DNA of 64,000 nucleotides from a bacterium (GCA_027485645.1 JAIXQR010000001.1:427632-491631); one strand, 5' to 3'. Positions 24,925-33,863 are shown, counted from the stretch's first letter. Translations and numbers: made by a program. The notes: generated by a model from the letters alone, not told the origin.

Positions 24925-26392
24925 AGTGAAGACCGACATTTCGATCTCGAAGAAGAGCGCCGCGCACTACGTGCTGCGCCGCGAGCATTACGTTGCGGCT
25001 TTCCACCGGATACCGCGCAAACGGCGCGGTGGGCAAGCGGTGGTACTGGTGCAGCGTCTCGGCGATCATTTTCTCAGCCGCTCGAAGACCCTCAAAATTG
25101 CGCACGATACCGACGTGCTGGGTCATCATTTTTTGCAGGGCACGCCGCAGCCGAATCGCTTCGGTTTCGTGAATGCAAGGCGGTGCTTCTCCCTCGCCAA
25201 GCTTTCGATGCGGCTCATTCTGAACCGCCCGCGCGGCCGCATCGGAAAACACCATCGCTTCCAGCAGCGAATTGCTCGCAAGTCGGTTTGCGCCGTGTAC
25301 GCCGGTGCAGGCGACTTCGCCGCTAGCGTATAGGCCCGGCAGGCTCGTGCGTCCGTCAAGGTCGGTCACCACGCCGCCGCAGGAGTAGTGCTGAGCCGGA
25401 ACCACCGGGATCCACTCCTTATCCATTTCGATTCCGATGCTGAGCAGGCGCTCGTAGATCGTTGGAAATTCATGATGGATCCGTTTAGGGTCCAAGTGGG
25501 TGAGATCCAGATAGACGCACCACGTTTCGTGCTTCTTGATTTCGGAGTCAATCGCGCGGGCGACAATATCGCGCGGGGCGAGCTCTAGGCGCTCGTCGTA
25601 GTCGTACATGAAGCGGCGCCCAAGGTGGTTGCGCAAGGTGGCCCCCGCTCCCCGGACTGCCTCGGTGATCAAGAAGCTCCGCATCTGGGGATGGTAGAGC
25701 GTCGTGGGATGGAACTGCATGAATTCCATTTGCGCGATCTCCGCTCCGGCCTCGGTGGCCAAAGCTATTCCGTCCGCGGTCGCGACGGCGGGGTTCGTCG
25801 TGTGCTGGTAGATCTTGCCGCTCCCGCCGGTAGCAAGCATCACGGCTCGGCTCGAGAAAGCCGCCTCGCCCACGTCCTCGATGTTGGCAACAACGCCGGT
25901 GCACTCGCCGTCCCGCATTAGCAGGTGGGTGACGAATGCCCGTTCGATCACGGTGATATTCGGGTTTGTACGAACCGAGGCGACAACGGCGCGCTCAACT
26001 TCTGCGCCGGTTCGGTCGGCGGTGTGAACAATGCGGTTTCGGCTATGTCCGCCTTCAAGCCCAAGATCCAGCACGCGTCCGTTGGAATCAAAGTCCGCCC
26101 CGAGATTGACCAGCCATTCGATCGCGCGAGGCGCGTTCTGGACCAGGAAGCGAACGGCGTCTGGATCGCACAGGCCCGCTCCGGCAATCAGCGTGTCCTG
26201 CTCGTGCAGTTCCCAGGAATCGGCTTCGCCGACCGCCGCCGCAATGCCACCTTGCGCCCACTTGGTGTTGCTGTCGGTGATGTCGCTTTTGGTGAGGACA
26301 CAAACTCGGCCATGCTCGGCAACTTTGATGGCAAAGCTGAGGCCAGCAATTCCGCTGCCGATAACGATGTAGTCGTACTGGTAAGTGTCCAT
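24845..26392 (-). CDS. nadB: L-aspartate oxidase
   Basis: A 515-residue flavoprotein for the first step of de novo NAD synthesis, oxidising L-aspartate to iminoaspartate. The FAD-binding motif GSGIAG is at residues 12-17 of MDTYQYDYIVIGSGIAG. Other family blocks are KWAQGGIAAAVG, EGGHSRNRIVH, MEFMQFHPTTLY, YSCGGVVTDLDGRTSLPGLYA and GVHGANRLASNSLLEAMVF. The start is ATG 26392, with AAGG nine bases upstream. It begins 10 bases after the stop of the DUF5060 glycosidase gene, so the two form an operon although their functions are unrelated. Its last 80 bases overlap the convergent exported-protein gene. No nadA or nadC is nearby. Confidence 0.96.
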   Translation of the reverse strand: MDTYQYDYIVIGSGIAGLSFAIKVAEHGRVCVLTKSDITDSNTKWAQGGIAAAVGEADSWELHEQDTLIAGAGLCDPDAVRFLVQNAPRAIEWLVNLGADFDSNGRVLDLGLEGGHSRNRIVHTADRTGAEVERAVVASVRTNPNITVIERAFVTHLLMRDGECTGVVANIEDVGEAAFSSRAVMLATGGSGKIYQHTTNPAVATADGIALATEAGAEIAQMEFMQFHPTTLYHPQMRSFLITEAVRGAGATLRNHLGRRFMYDYDERLELAPRDIVARAIDSEIKKHETWCVYLDLTHLDPKRIHHEFPTIYERLLSIGIEMDKEWIPVVPAQHYSCGGVVTDLDGRTSLPGLYASGEVACTGVHGANRLASNSLLEAMVFSDAAARAVQNEPHRKLGEGEAPPCIHETEAIRLRRALQKMMTQHVGIVRNFEGLRAAEKMIAETLHQYHRLPTAPFARYPVESRNVMLAAQHVVRGALLRDRNVGLHFNEDLMAAEFQSSEAAEPMPGSPVPK

Positions 26393-26402
26393 GGCCGCGA
26401 CC

Positions 26403-28628
26403 TTATTTGCGATTAACCCGGATCGCGAGGTCCTTCTCGAAGCTAGGTACGGGAATGCGAACGGCTCCGTTCGCACTCACGGAGACATTTGCTCGCTTAA
26501 AGATGTCTCCGGTCCAAGTATTCCAGTACTGAACTTCCCAGCGTCCCGGCGCCAGGCCCTTCAAGCCGAGCATCGCCGGAATGGTTTTCGGGAAAGTTCG
26601 TTTCTCTTCAATAACCGCCCGCCAGCTTCGTCCCGTGGGTCGCATCCAGATCAGCGAATAGTCCCGGCCATTCAGGGCCCAAACATCAAGCGCCGGCTTG
26701 GTGAGCTTCACCGCGTCTTTGAATCGGTAAGAAACCTGGACCCAGTCGTTACCGTTGTTGCGAACGGCGACGCTGTGGTTGCCCGGTGAAAGGTCAACGC
26801 CGTACTTGCCGTTGTACTTTTTCACGATCGCCCCGTCCGCTGCGTTTTCTGGGGCGTTGAAAGGCTTGGCTGCCACGCGCTCGTTGTCCACCCAAATCTC
26901 TATCCGCGCGCCACCGTAGCCAGAAACGCCGCGGACATCGACTTCGAATCGCGTTTTGCGCTCAAAGTTCACCGAGAAAGCGACTGGGTTGTGCCAAGTC
27001 GGGTGATTCCGCTGACCATGCAAGAGACCGGAAACCGGCACGTTGCCCGTCACCGCACCGGTTCGCGAAATCTTCACGCGCTGCGGCTGGTTTTGCGGGG
27101 CCGGCTCCCATGCCTCCGGTCCGCCGGAGATTTCGACATCTTGGTAGCTCGCAACCTTGGGAGGAGTTTGGAACGCGATCGTCGGTCGGTTAACGCGGAA
27201 TTCTTCCCTGGAAAAATTGATGCCTTTCGTGAATTCGCTGACCGGCTTGAACAGCTTGAACAAATCCTTCGGAGCAGTCAGGCTGTCCCACCACCACGGC
27301 ATTGCGGCGCCCGCTCCGCCGGAGACGATCGACGCCCACATCGGGTCATGAACTTGCAGACCCGTCGGGTCTTCCTCGGCTCGCGGTCCCGTCCAGTCTG
27401 CGCCGATCTCGCCGACATAGTGCGGCTTGTCGAGGCTGGCTTTTCGGACCTGCTGATTGATAATCGTGCCCACGATGTCGGGCGAGGAGTAATGGTGCGT
27501 CTGCACGTAATCCAACTCAGGCATCGCGTCGATGTCGCGGACCCCGGCGGCAGCGGAGAAGCTCGTGGTCTGAAGATGCTTGTAAGGATCGAGCGCGCGC
27601 AGAACGGTCGACATCCGTTGGTGCCACTTTTTCACGATCACGGGATCAAAGTCGGTCGTGATGTCGCATTCGTTCCAGAACTCCCACGCGAACATGTTCG
27701 TGTAAGCCCCGTACCGAGCCACGAGGTAGCGAAGCTTGTTTTGGTAGAGCCGGTCCATCTTGGCGTCGGTCCAAAAATCGCTCCAGATTCGCAACGGCCC
27801 GCCATGGTCGCGGTTGTGGGGTGTTTGCTCCCAGTAGTTGAATGAGTCGCGCTGGCGGAGAATGTTGAAGCTATCGATGCACAGCTTGATGTCGATGCCC
27901 TGCTTCGCCGCGGACTGGAGGACGTAGTCAATCTTCCAAGCGCGGCCAAGATCGAACTGCCCCATTCCGAGCCCTTCTTCAGGCTTGCCTTTTCGTTCGA
28001 TTCCGAACGTGAAGATCTCGGGAGACAGCCAGAGGCGACCGAAGTTAGCCCCGTTCGCGGAAAGCTTCGGAAGCCAGTCGTCGTAATCGTAGGTTCCACG
28101 CGGGCTCGCCCAGCAGAGGTTGGTGCCTACCGGAAACACGGATCGACCATCGCTACGGACGAAGTAGCGCGGATCCTTTCCGCCGACCGCAACGAAGCCG
28201 GGTCCGTTTCCTTTGCTCACGGTGACCGTTTGAGCCGGCGTGATGAACGTATCCGTTTGGTCCTTGAATCGAACTCGAACTTGGTACGTGCCCGGCTCGG
28301 TCGGGGTCCAGCGGATTTTCCACCCCGGCGATCCAGATCGGGTCAGTTCTTCCGTGGTCCCGTTGAGCCTTCTTTCGAACGGTGCGGTCCAAAAACCAGG
28401 CACTGAGAACTTCCGCTCCGAATTTTCAACCAGCAAGTCCAGCGCGGCATCGGCGGGATCGAACGGGTTGTTAAAGGTCCCCTTTGCGTCCACCTCCATC
28501 TCAAACATCTCAAAGGTTTTGAGCGATGGAATGGCGGGGGCCGAGACTTGGATTTTGTACACCTGCGTGTACGGCGTTACCAACTTTGTTTGGGCGGTGG
28601 AGTAGGCCAGCGCCAGGCAGGTGATCAT
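26403..28628 (-). CDS. Exported DUF5060 glycoside hydrolase (GH5-like barrel)
   Basis: A 741-residue protein with a short hydrophobic N-terminus (MITCLALAYSTAQ), a DUF5060 domain at about residues 30-125 (FEMFEMEVDAKGTFNNPFDP; GWKIRWTPTEPGTYQVRVRF), and a TIM-barrel glycosidase at about 140-480. Likely catalytic acids are E in FAWEFWNECD (about 319) and E in HYVGEIGADW (about 407), the pattern of clan GH-A. The C-terminal 230 residues are beta-rich, with a carbohydrate-binding-like domain (IEIWVDNERVAAKPFNAP) and a final Ig-like part. DUF5060 is common at the N-terminus of such glycosidases. Substrate cannot be told. nadB follows at 10 bases. Confidence 0.85.
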   Translation of the reverse strand: MITCLALAYSTAQTKLVTPYTQVYKIQVSAPAIPSLKTFEMFEMEVDAKGTFNNPFDPADAALDLLVENSERKFSVPGFWTAPFERRLNGTTEELTRSGSPGWKIRWTPTEPGTYQVRVRFKDQTDTFITPAQTVTVSKGNGPGFVAVGGKDPRYFVRSDGRSVFPVGTNLCWASPRGTYDYDDWLPKLSANGANFGRLWLSPEIFTFGIERKGKPEEGLGMGQFDLGRAWKIDYVLQSAAKQGIDIKLCIDSFNILRQRDSFNYWEQTPHNRDHGGPLRIWSDFWTDAKMDRLYQNKLRYLVARYGAYTNMFAWEFWNECDITTDFDPVIVKKWHQRMSTVLRALDPYKHLQTTSFSAAAGVRDIDAMPELDYVQTHHYSSPDIVGTIINQQVRKASLDKPHYVGEIGADWTGPRAEEDPTGLQVHDPMWASIVSGGAGAAMPWWWDSLTAPKDLFKLFKPVSEFTKGINFSREEFRVNRPTIAFQTPPKVASYQDVEISGGPEAWEPAPQNQPQRVKISRTGAVTGNVPVSGLLHGQRNHPTWHNPVAFSVNFERKTRFEVDVRGVSGYGGARIEIWVDNERVAAKPFNAPENAADGAIVKKYNGKYGVDLSPGNHSVAVRNNGNDWVQVSYRFKDAVKLTKPALDVWALNGRDYSLIWMRPTGRSWRAVIEEKRTFPKTIPAMLGLKGLAPGRWEVQYWNTWTGDIFKRANVSVSANGAVRIPVPSFEKDLAIRVNRK

Positions 28629-28862
28629 GGCTTGAGCTGAAGTTTAGCCGGTGTGCTCCATTGCGGACCGGTCCGAATATTGCACGAGTTAGATATATCC
28701 GTAGTTAATAAATCAATGACAGATATAACGAATTCTGAATAAATCTAATGAAAATACTTAAGATCGGCAGAAAATGTTAAACGATTCTTAACAAAGCGGA
28801 CGCGAGGAGTCGTCATCAGAGTTCAGGACCCGCCAATTGGCAGGGTTCTGAAATCAGAAACC

Positions 28863-29780
28863 ATGAAAAAAGCCTTTACGCTGATTGAGCTGCTCGTCGT
28901 TATCGCCATCATTGCGATCCTCGCCGCGATCCTATTCCCGGTGTTCGCACAAGCGAAGGCCGCCGCCAAGGCCGCCGCAAACCTAAGCAATCTCAAACAG
29001 ATTGGTCTGGCTCATCTGCAGTACTCCGCAGATTACGACGACAGCTTCGCCCTTGCCGTGCGATTCGAGTCGCTCGCAAACCAGCAGGCCGTTTTCAACC
29101 TGCTGCCGACCACCACGACCACCCCAGCGGGTGCTATTCCTTGGACCGAATCGGTATTCCCGTACACCAAGAACCGAGACATCTACACGTCTCCGCTTGA
29201 GGGAGCCATTGGCGGCACTGGCATGGCACGAGCATTTGCCCAGGCGAACTACTTTGGCGTAGTTCCGTCCGCTGCGTCCATTCAGGCCGCGAACAACATT
29301 GCGGCGCCGTTCTTCCTGACGAACCCATACGGTTCGGCACGAGTTGACGGACCGTTCGGCTATGCCGTTGAGGGCGGGGCTTCGTTCCCATCCCTCTCCC
29401 AGACCGCGATCGAGGACCTCTCGAACAAGATCATGGTTTCGGATGCCGGCGCCTACGACCAGGGCTTCTTGACCACGCCAGGTGCTTCGACCTTCGTTCA
29501 GGGAACGGCAACGACGCCGGCCGTCTTCACGGCCTACACGCCATCAAGCTGGACCGGAACGGTCTATGCCGGACCATGGGGACGAAAGAACTCCTCGGGC
29601 GGCTGGGGCGGCGGACGAACGAACGTCTTCACCGTCGGACAGGCAGGACAGACAACCTACGCGGCTGCCGACGGATCGGCACGATCGCAGAACGTCGGCC
29701 AGGTTTACGAAGTTCGCACGATCGACGGAACGGTCGGCAACGTAGCCTTCATCAAGCTCTACGCCGGCGCGGCTCAGTAA
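28863..29780 (+). CDS. Type II/IV pseudopilin-like protein (DUF1559-type, prepilin leader)
   Basis: A 305-residue protein beginning MKKA then [19 protein letters not shown], a type III (prepilin) signal. Cleavage by PilD-type peptidase would fall between Ala4 and Phe5; the usual Gly at -1 is Ala here. The segment [23 protein letters not shown] and the C-terminal [17 protein letters not shown] place it with the DUF1559-like pilins that are numerous in Planctomycetota and Armatimonadota. Codon use (CGA Arg, CCA Pro) suggests strong expression. An AT-rich 230-base upstream region and an imperfect hairpin (around 28826-28850) precede it, and a strong terminator follows. No secretion genes are adjacent. 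Confidence 0.88.
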   Translation: MKKAFTLIELLVVIAIIAILAAILFPVFAQAKAAAKAAANLSNLKQIGLAHLQYSADYDDSFALAVRFESLANQQAVFNLLPTTTTTPAGAIPWTESVFPYTKNRDIYTSPLEGAIGGTGMARAFAQANYFGVVPSAASIQAANNIAAPFFLTNPYGSARVDGPFGYAVEGGASFPSLSQTAIEDLSNKIMVSDAGAYDQGFLTTPGASTFVQGTATTPAVFTAYTPSSWTGTVYAGPWGRKNSSGGWGGGRTNVFTVGQAGQTTYAAADGSARSQNVGQVYEVRTIDGTVGNVAFIKLYAGAAQ

Positions 29781-29802
29781 GTCGAATCTCCAGACGCACC
29801 TC

Positions 29803-29838
29803 CGAGTCCCGCGGATTTGCCCCGGCGGGACTCGTTTT
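29803..29838 (+). terminator. Rho-independent terminator of the pilin-like gene
   Basis: A perfect 10-base-pair stem (CGAGTCCCGC/GCGGGACTCG) with a 12-base loop and TTTT directly after it, 22 bases past the stop codon. Confidence 0.85.
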
Positions 29839-29847
29839 GCTTTGCGG

Positions 29848-30201
29848 CTATCGTCGTTCCGCCTGATGCAAATGCTCAAGCGGGAAAGGTGGACGGGCTA
29901 GCGGTTGAACCGCCAGAGAGAGAAGTACGTGGGCGTTATCATCGCCCGCGATGCGGTTGCTCCGGAGCACGCCGCAAGTTCGGCAACGGTGAATGAGGGC
30001 CCATTCGCCGCCCTTGCGCACCCAGACGGAGATCGGATCCATCACCCCGCCGCACCGGGCATTTCGATCACCCGGAACTTGGTCGAGGTGAACGCTGTGC
30101 AGGCACTCGGGACAGTGATTTCGTTGGCTCGTGCCTATTCCAGTGACGGGAATGGCAAAGCCGCAATGACGACAGGGGAAAGTGTGGTTTTGTGGTTTCA
30201 A
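29848..30201 (-). CDS. RNHCP domain protein
   Basis: A 117-residue small zinc-ribbon-like protein of the RNHCP family, named after its motif, seen here as RNHCPECLHSVHLD. The other conserved parts are present: PCRHCGF, PGDRNARCGGVMDPI, IHRCRTCG and SNRIAGDDN. Three Cys pairs (CRHC, CPEC, CRTC) could bind metal. Its function is not known. The start is taken as TTG 30201 because the conserved region begins only eight residues later. It is convergent with the pilin-like gene. Confidence 0.85.
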   Translation of the reverse strand: MKPQNHTFPCRHCGFAIPVTGIGTSQRNHCPECLHSVHLDQVPGDRNARCGGVMDPISVWVRKGGEWALIHRCRTCGVLRSNRIAGDDNAHVLLSLAVQPLARPPFPLEHLHQAERR

Positions 30202-30430
30202 GAATGATCGGCTTACGAAATGGCAGGACCGACCTTTGGGAAAAGGCGGTTAGTTGCTAAACCGGATCAAGACAACTTCCATTACCACGACGTCATTGTA
30301 TGCCACGAACGAGAGGAAGTTCAAGTGAAATTTGTACATGTGAGCATTATTCGACCGACGATTCCCTTAATCTGCTAGTTGCCTTGATAAATGTGCAATG
30401 CAATTATTCAGATCCGACCCTGTGATCTTT

Positions 30431-30550
30431 TAGTTTAAAAACACCATTGAATTGGTTCCTCTGCTTAGTAGATCTTTGTATTCGTGCAATTCCTACTCGC
30501 TTTAGCGGTGGCGGGAGTGACTTCTTCGGGTGGTGGGGCGGCGACGCTTG
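30431..30550 (+). repeat. Direct repeat copy 1 (upstream region and 5' end of FG-GAP gene)
   Basis: About 120 bases, covering 53 bases before the GTG start at 30484 and the signal-peptide codons, recur at 33459-33578 with about six mismatches. The offset is 3028 bases. The two copies flank the FG-GAP gene. Confidence 0.92.
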
Positions 30551-33390
30551 ACAATTATCCAGAGCTGAAGCTCGCGCTTTCCCAATCTCAACGTCAGATC
30601 CGCTCAGTTGACGGATCCTTCTCGGGTTCTCAGCCGGGCCAGTACGCTTTTGGTTTGGCTCCATCGGGCCGTCTCACCGTCGGCGACCTCTCAATCCGAA
30701 CTGTCGCTTACGGCAACGGAAGCGAAGCCATCGCCACCGCGCGGCCATCTTCGGCGCTGGGCAAAGACGAGCTGGGCTACAGCAAGCTCACCTTCAGCCG
30801 CCCCGGCATTTCCGAGTGGTACGTCAACGAAGCGGAAGGCTTGCATCACTGGTTCCAGGTCGACAAGAAGGTCGGCGAGGGCAACCTGTGGGTCAAGCTT
30901 GCAACTTCCGGCGCAAAGGGCGCCCAGGTCAGCGAGAACAAGATTGACTTTGCCACCAGCCAAGGCAACCTGAGCTACGCCGGACTCAAAGTTTGGGATG
31001 CTACCGGCAAGCAACTGCCAGCGAGCATGCAACTCCGAGGCTCGGAACTCGTCATCGGCATCGAGGATGCAGAAGCCAAATATCCGGTCACCATCGACCC
31101 AACCTGGACCGAAGAAGCCATCCTCAGCGCCAGTGACAAGTCGGCTAATGCGCAATTCGGCTTTAGAGTGAGCGTGAGCGGCGACACCGCCATCGTTGGG
31201 GCAAACTTTGCAGACCCCGGCGCGGTAACTGACGCCGGGGCAGCCTACGTTTTCACTCGTTCTGGAAGCACCTGGAGTGAGCAGGCCATCCTGAGCGCCA
31301 GCGACAAGTCGGCAGTTTCCAATTTCGGCTTTTCCGTCAGCGTCAGCGGTGACACCGCCGTCGTTGGGGCAAGAGATGCCGACCCCGGCGCGGTAAACAA
31401 CGCCGGGGCAGCCTACGTTTTCACTCGCAGCGGCAGCACCTGGAGTGAGCAGGCCATCCTTAGCGCCAGCGACAAGTCGGCAAATGCCTCGTTCGGCTAT
31501 TCAGTCAGCGTGAGCGGAGACACCGCGGTAATCGGAGCATCCCAAGCAGACCCCGGCGCGGTAAATGGCGCCGGGGCAGCCTACGTTTTCACTCGTTCTA
31601 TCAGCACCTCGACTGAGCAGGCCATCCTGAACGCCACCGACAACTCGGTAAGTGCCAACTTCGGCTGGTCCGTCAGCCTTAGCGGTGACACCGCCCTGGT
31701 TGGAGCCGTTAACGCCGACCCCGGCGCGGTATCGAACGCCGGCGCAGCTTATGTTTTCACTCGTTCTGGAGGCACCTGGAGTGAGCAGGCCATCCTGAGC
31801 GCCAGCGACAAGTCGGCAAGTGCCGGTTTCGGCTATTCAGTCAGCCTTAGCGGCGACACCGCCATCGTTGGAGCCATTAATGCCGACCCGGGCGCGGTAA
31901 GTAACGCCGGAGCAGCCTACGTTTTCACTCGTTCTGGCAGCACCTGGAGCGAGCAGGCCATCCTTAGCGCCAGCGACAAGTCGACATCTGCCGTGTTTAG
32001 TCAGGCGCTCAGCATAAGCGGAAACACCGCCATCGTTGCAGCAAATGGTGCCACTTCGGACGGTTTGGCGCTCGCTGGCAGAGCGTACGTGTTCACTCGT
32101 TCGGGTAGCACGTGGACCCAGCAACAGATTCTAACGGCCAGCGACCAGACCGCTGGAGCCCAATTCGGACGGTCGGTCTCAATCGATGCTGAAACTGTGG
32201 TCATTGGAGCGATACATGCAGACCCTGGGGCCTTAACGAGCGCTGGCCAGGCCTACGTCTACCGTTCCTACTTCCAATCTTCCGTTACCTTTGGTGCGGC
32301 TGGCGTTACCGGCGGCAAGAGCATGACGGGAACCGTCACCCTTGCGAGCGCCCCAAGTGCAAACACCGTCGTGACCCTGAGCAGCGACAATGCTGCGCTG
32401 AGCGTGCCTGCCAGCGTCACCATTGCTGCCGGTTCCACCACCGCGACGTTTACCGCCACGAGTTCGCCGGTTGCCAGCGACACCCTGGTGAGCGTCACCG
32501 CCTCGGGAACGGGCATCACCTCTGGCACCGGACAGCTCACCGTGCGGTCCCCACGCGTCGGCGGTCTCACCTTTAGCGCGGAAGCGGTAAAGCAAGGACA
32601 ATCCGCCACGGGAACCGTGACCCTTCAAGCAGCTGCTCCGGCCGGGGGCATGCTTGTGACCTTCATCAACGGCAACTCAAATGCGCTAGATTGCCCGGCA
32701 ACGGTGACCGTTCCAGCCGGAGAAACTCGCGCGACTTTCACCGTCACCGGCAAGCCGGTCGGTGTTGCGACGCGGGTCAAGGTCACGGGCACCCCGAGCT
32801 TTAGCAACGAGAGGTTTGCCACCATCACCGTTCACCCGAGCGGCTTAGATGCAGTGTCCGTTTCGGACTTCGTCCTTGGCAGCATAGGGCAGGGCACGGT
32901 AACGCTGTCTTCGGCCGCTCCTGCGGGCGGAGCGGTGGTAAGCCTTACGGCCATCTCCAGCAAACTCTCTGTTCCTGCGACGGTGACCGTGCCAGCCGGA
33001 GCAACCACCGCAAGCTTCTCGGTGGGCTGCACCGGTGTGGTGGAGAACGCCACCGTTCGGGCTAACTACCTGGGAATGGTCCGAACCGACACCGTGTCGG
33101 TTTCGAGCAACTCCATCGCTACGGTCACGACTTCCACCGAGACGGTTGCGGTGGGCGCACGCGCCACCATTACGGTGACATTGAGTGCAGCCGCTTCGCA
33201 GGATCTGCCGATTGCCATCTCGCTCCAAAAGGCGAGCGTGGCTTCTGCGCCTGCCCAGCTCGTCATCCCCGCCGGAAGCAGTTCTGGCACCTTTGAAGTG
33301 ACTGGCCTCGCGCCAGGAGCCACGAGCGTTTACGTCCGTCTCCTAAGCCAAGGCGTAAAGTCCGTAAAAATCACCGTCACTAACCCATAA
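30484..33390 (+). CDS. Exported FG-GAP propeller protein with Ig-like domains
   Basis: A 968-residue exported protein. The start is GTG 30484 (VQFLLALAVAGVTSSGGGAA, a signal peptide). Residues about 25-208 form an N-terminal region ending in KYPVTIDPTW. Seven repeats of exactly 56 residues (168 bases) follow, from about 212 to 600, each with a version of AILSASDKSANAQFG, VSVSGDTAIVGA and AGAAYVFTRSGSTW. These are FG-GAP-type units, and seven fit one closed seven-bladed beta-propeller. Residues about 600-968 contain four Ig-like domains (TGTVTLASAPSANTVVTLS; VPAGETRATFTVTG). Such proteins are usually on the surface or secreted and often bind ligands or calcium. Its 5' end is duplicated downstream. 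Confidence 0.85.
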   Translation: MQFLLALAVAGVTSSGGGAATLDNYPELKLALSQSQRQIRSVDGSFSGSQPGQYAFGLAPSGRLTVGDLSIRTVAYGNGSEAIATARPSSALGKDELGYSKLTFSRPGISEWYVNEAEGLHHWFQVDKKVGEGNLWVKLATSGAKGAQVSENKIDFATSQGNLSYAGLKVWDATGKQLPASMQLRGSELVIGIEDAEAKYPVTIDPTWTEEAILSASDKSANAQFGFRVSVSGDTAIVGANFADPGAVTDAGAAYVFTRSGSTWSEQAILSASDKSAVSNFGFSVSVSGDTAVVGARDADPGAVNNAGAAYVFTRSGSTWSEQAILSASDKSANASFGYSVSVSGDTAVIGASQADPGAVNGAGAAYVFTRSISTSTEQAILNATDNSVSANFGWSVSLSGDTALVGAVNADPGAVSNAGAAYVFTRSGGTWSEQAILSASDKSASAGFGYSVSLSGDTAIVGAINADPGAVSNAGAAYVFTRSGSTWSEQAILSASDKSTSAVFSQALSISGNTAIVAANGATSDGLALAGRAYVFTRSGSTWTQQQILTASDQTAGAQFGRSVSIDAETVVIGAIHADPGALTSAGQAYVYRSYFQSSVTFGAAGVTGGKSMTGTVTLASAPSANTVVTLSSDNAALSVPASVTIAAGSTTATFTATSSPVASDTLVSVTASGTGITSGTGQLTVRSPRVGGLTFSAEAVKQGQSATGTVTLQAAAPAGGMLVTFINGNSNALDCPATVTVPAGETRATFTVTGKPVGVATRVKVTGTPSFSNERFATITVHPSGLDAVSVSDFVLGSIGQGTVTLSSAAPAGGAVVSLTAISSKLSVPATVTVPAGATTASFSVGCTGVVENATVRANYLGMVRTDTVSVSSNSIATVTTSTETVAVGARATITVTLSAAASQDLPIAISLQKASVASAPAQLVIPAGSSSGTFEVTGLAPGATSVYVRLLSQGVKSVKITVTNP
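31117..32292 (+). repeat. Seven tandem 168-base repeats inside the FG-GAP gene
   Basis: The GCC-ATC-CT start of the unit recurs at 31117, 31285, 31453, 31621, 31789 and 31957, with a diverged seventh copy at 32125, an exact 168-base period. The central copies are very similar in DNA (for example GGCACCTGGAGTGAGCAGGC recurs), which suggests recent amplification or gene conversion; copy 7 is the most diverged. Confidence 0.95.
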
Positions 33391-33407
33391 CGGGCACAAG
33401 AACCACG

Positions 33408-33445
33408 GCCCAGGGCTTGGAGCAATCCAGGCTCTGGGCTTTTTT
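33408..33445 (+). terminator. Rho-independent terminator of the FG-GAP gene
   Basis: A 14-base-pair stem with two G-T pairs (33408-33421 with 33426-33439), a GCAA tetraloop and six T (33440-33445), 17 bases past the stop codon. Confidence 0.9.
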
Positions 33446-33458
33446 GTGCCGTCCGTTG

Positions 33459-33578
33459 TAGTTGAAAAACACCATTGAATTGGTGCCTCTGCTTAGAAGA
33501 TCTTTGTAGTTGTGCAATTCCTACTCGCTTTAGCGGTGGCGGGAGTGACTTCTTCGGGTGGTGGGGCGGCGAGGCTTG
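33459..33578 (+). repeat. Direct repeat copy 2 (truncated duplicate of the FG-GAP 5' end)
   Basis: Nearly identical to 30431-30550, with about six differences in 120 bases. Similarity stops sharply after GGCGAGGCTTG. It lies just after the FG-GAP terminator. Confidence 0.92.
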
Positions 33579-33634
33579 GGCCAGTAAGAGCGGCAGTTCT
33601 GACCATGGCCTACAACGGTGCGGTCAAGACATAA
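33512..33634 (+). pseudogene. Truncated duplicate of the FG-GAP gene start
   Basis: The duplicated GTG start opens a 40-codon frame. Its first 20 residues, VQFLLALAVAGVTSSGGGAA, equal the FG-GAP signal peptide; after that it diverges (RLGPVRAAVLTMAYNGAVKT) and stops at 33634. A terminator follows at 33678-33713. It may be the scar of a larger paralogue that was deleted, or of an unequal duplication. Expression as a secreted short peptide is possible but unsupported. Confidence 0.7.
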
Positions 33635-33677
33635 TTGGTTTCAGTACAGCCGCAGTGAGCTGCCGCAAAAACGAGTA

Positions 33678-33713
33678 AGCCCCATTCCACCATACGGAGG
33701 AATGGGGCTTTTT
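33678..33713 (+). terminator. Rho-independent terminator after the truncated duplicate
   Basis: An 11-base-pair stem (AGCCCCATTCC/GGAATGGGGCT) with a ten-base loop and a T run (33709-33713). It suggests that a complete, terminated gene once ended here. Confidence 0.85.
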
Positions 33714-33769
33714 CTGTCCGGCCCCTGAATCGTTCAGAGGTCTTGGGGCAAAGCCCCGAAATAATGGAA

Positions 33770-33833
33770 TTGCCACAGTTTGCCAACCTTACGCACGTCA
33801 TTCAGCAGTGGTAAGGTTGGAATTCTGTGGCAA
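33770..33833. repeat. Long imperfect inverted repeat
   Basis: Arms of 23 bases (33770-33792 and 33811-33833) match at 9 outer and 10 inner positions around a four-base mismatched bulge, with an 18-base spacer. It lies 30 bases past the stop of the minus-strand regulator gene and could be its terminator hairpin, although only a weak T-rich stretch follows on that strand. A small mobile-element remnant is an alternative. Confidence 0.7.
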
Positions 33834-33863
33834 AGTTGGTCCAACGCCTTGCCGGTGGCAAGT

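Noticed and set aside
26991-27845. 284-codon plus-strand frame opposite the DUF5060 glycosidase
   Set aside because: Arg/His-rich antisense translation with no domain.
31117-32292. Regular repeats considered as CRISPR
   Set aside because: They are contiguous 168-base coding units without spacers.
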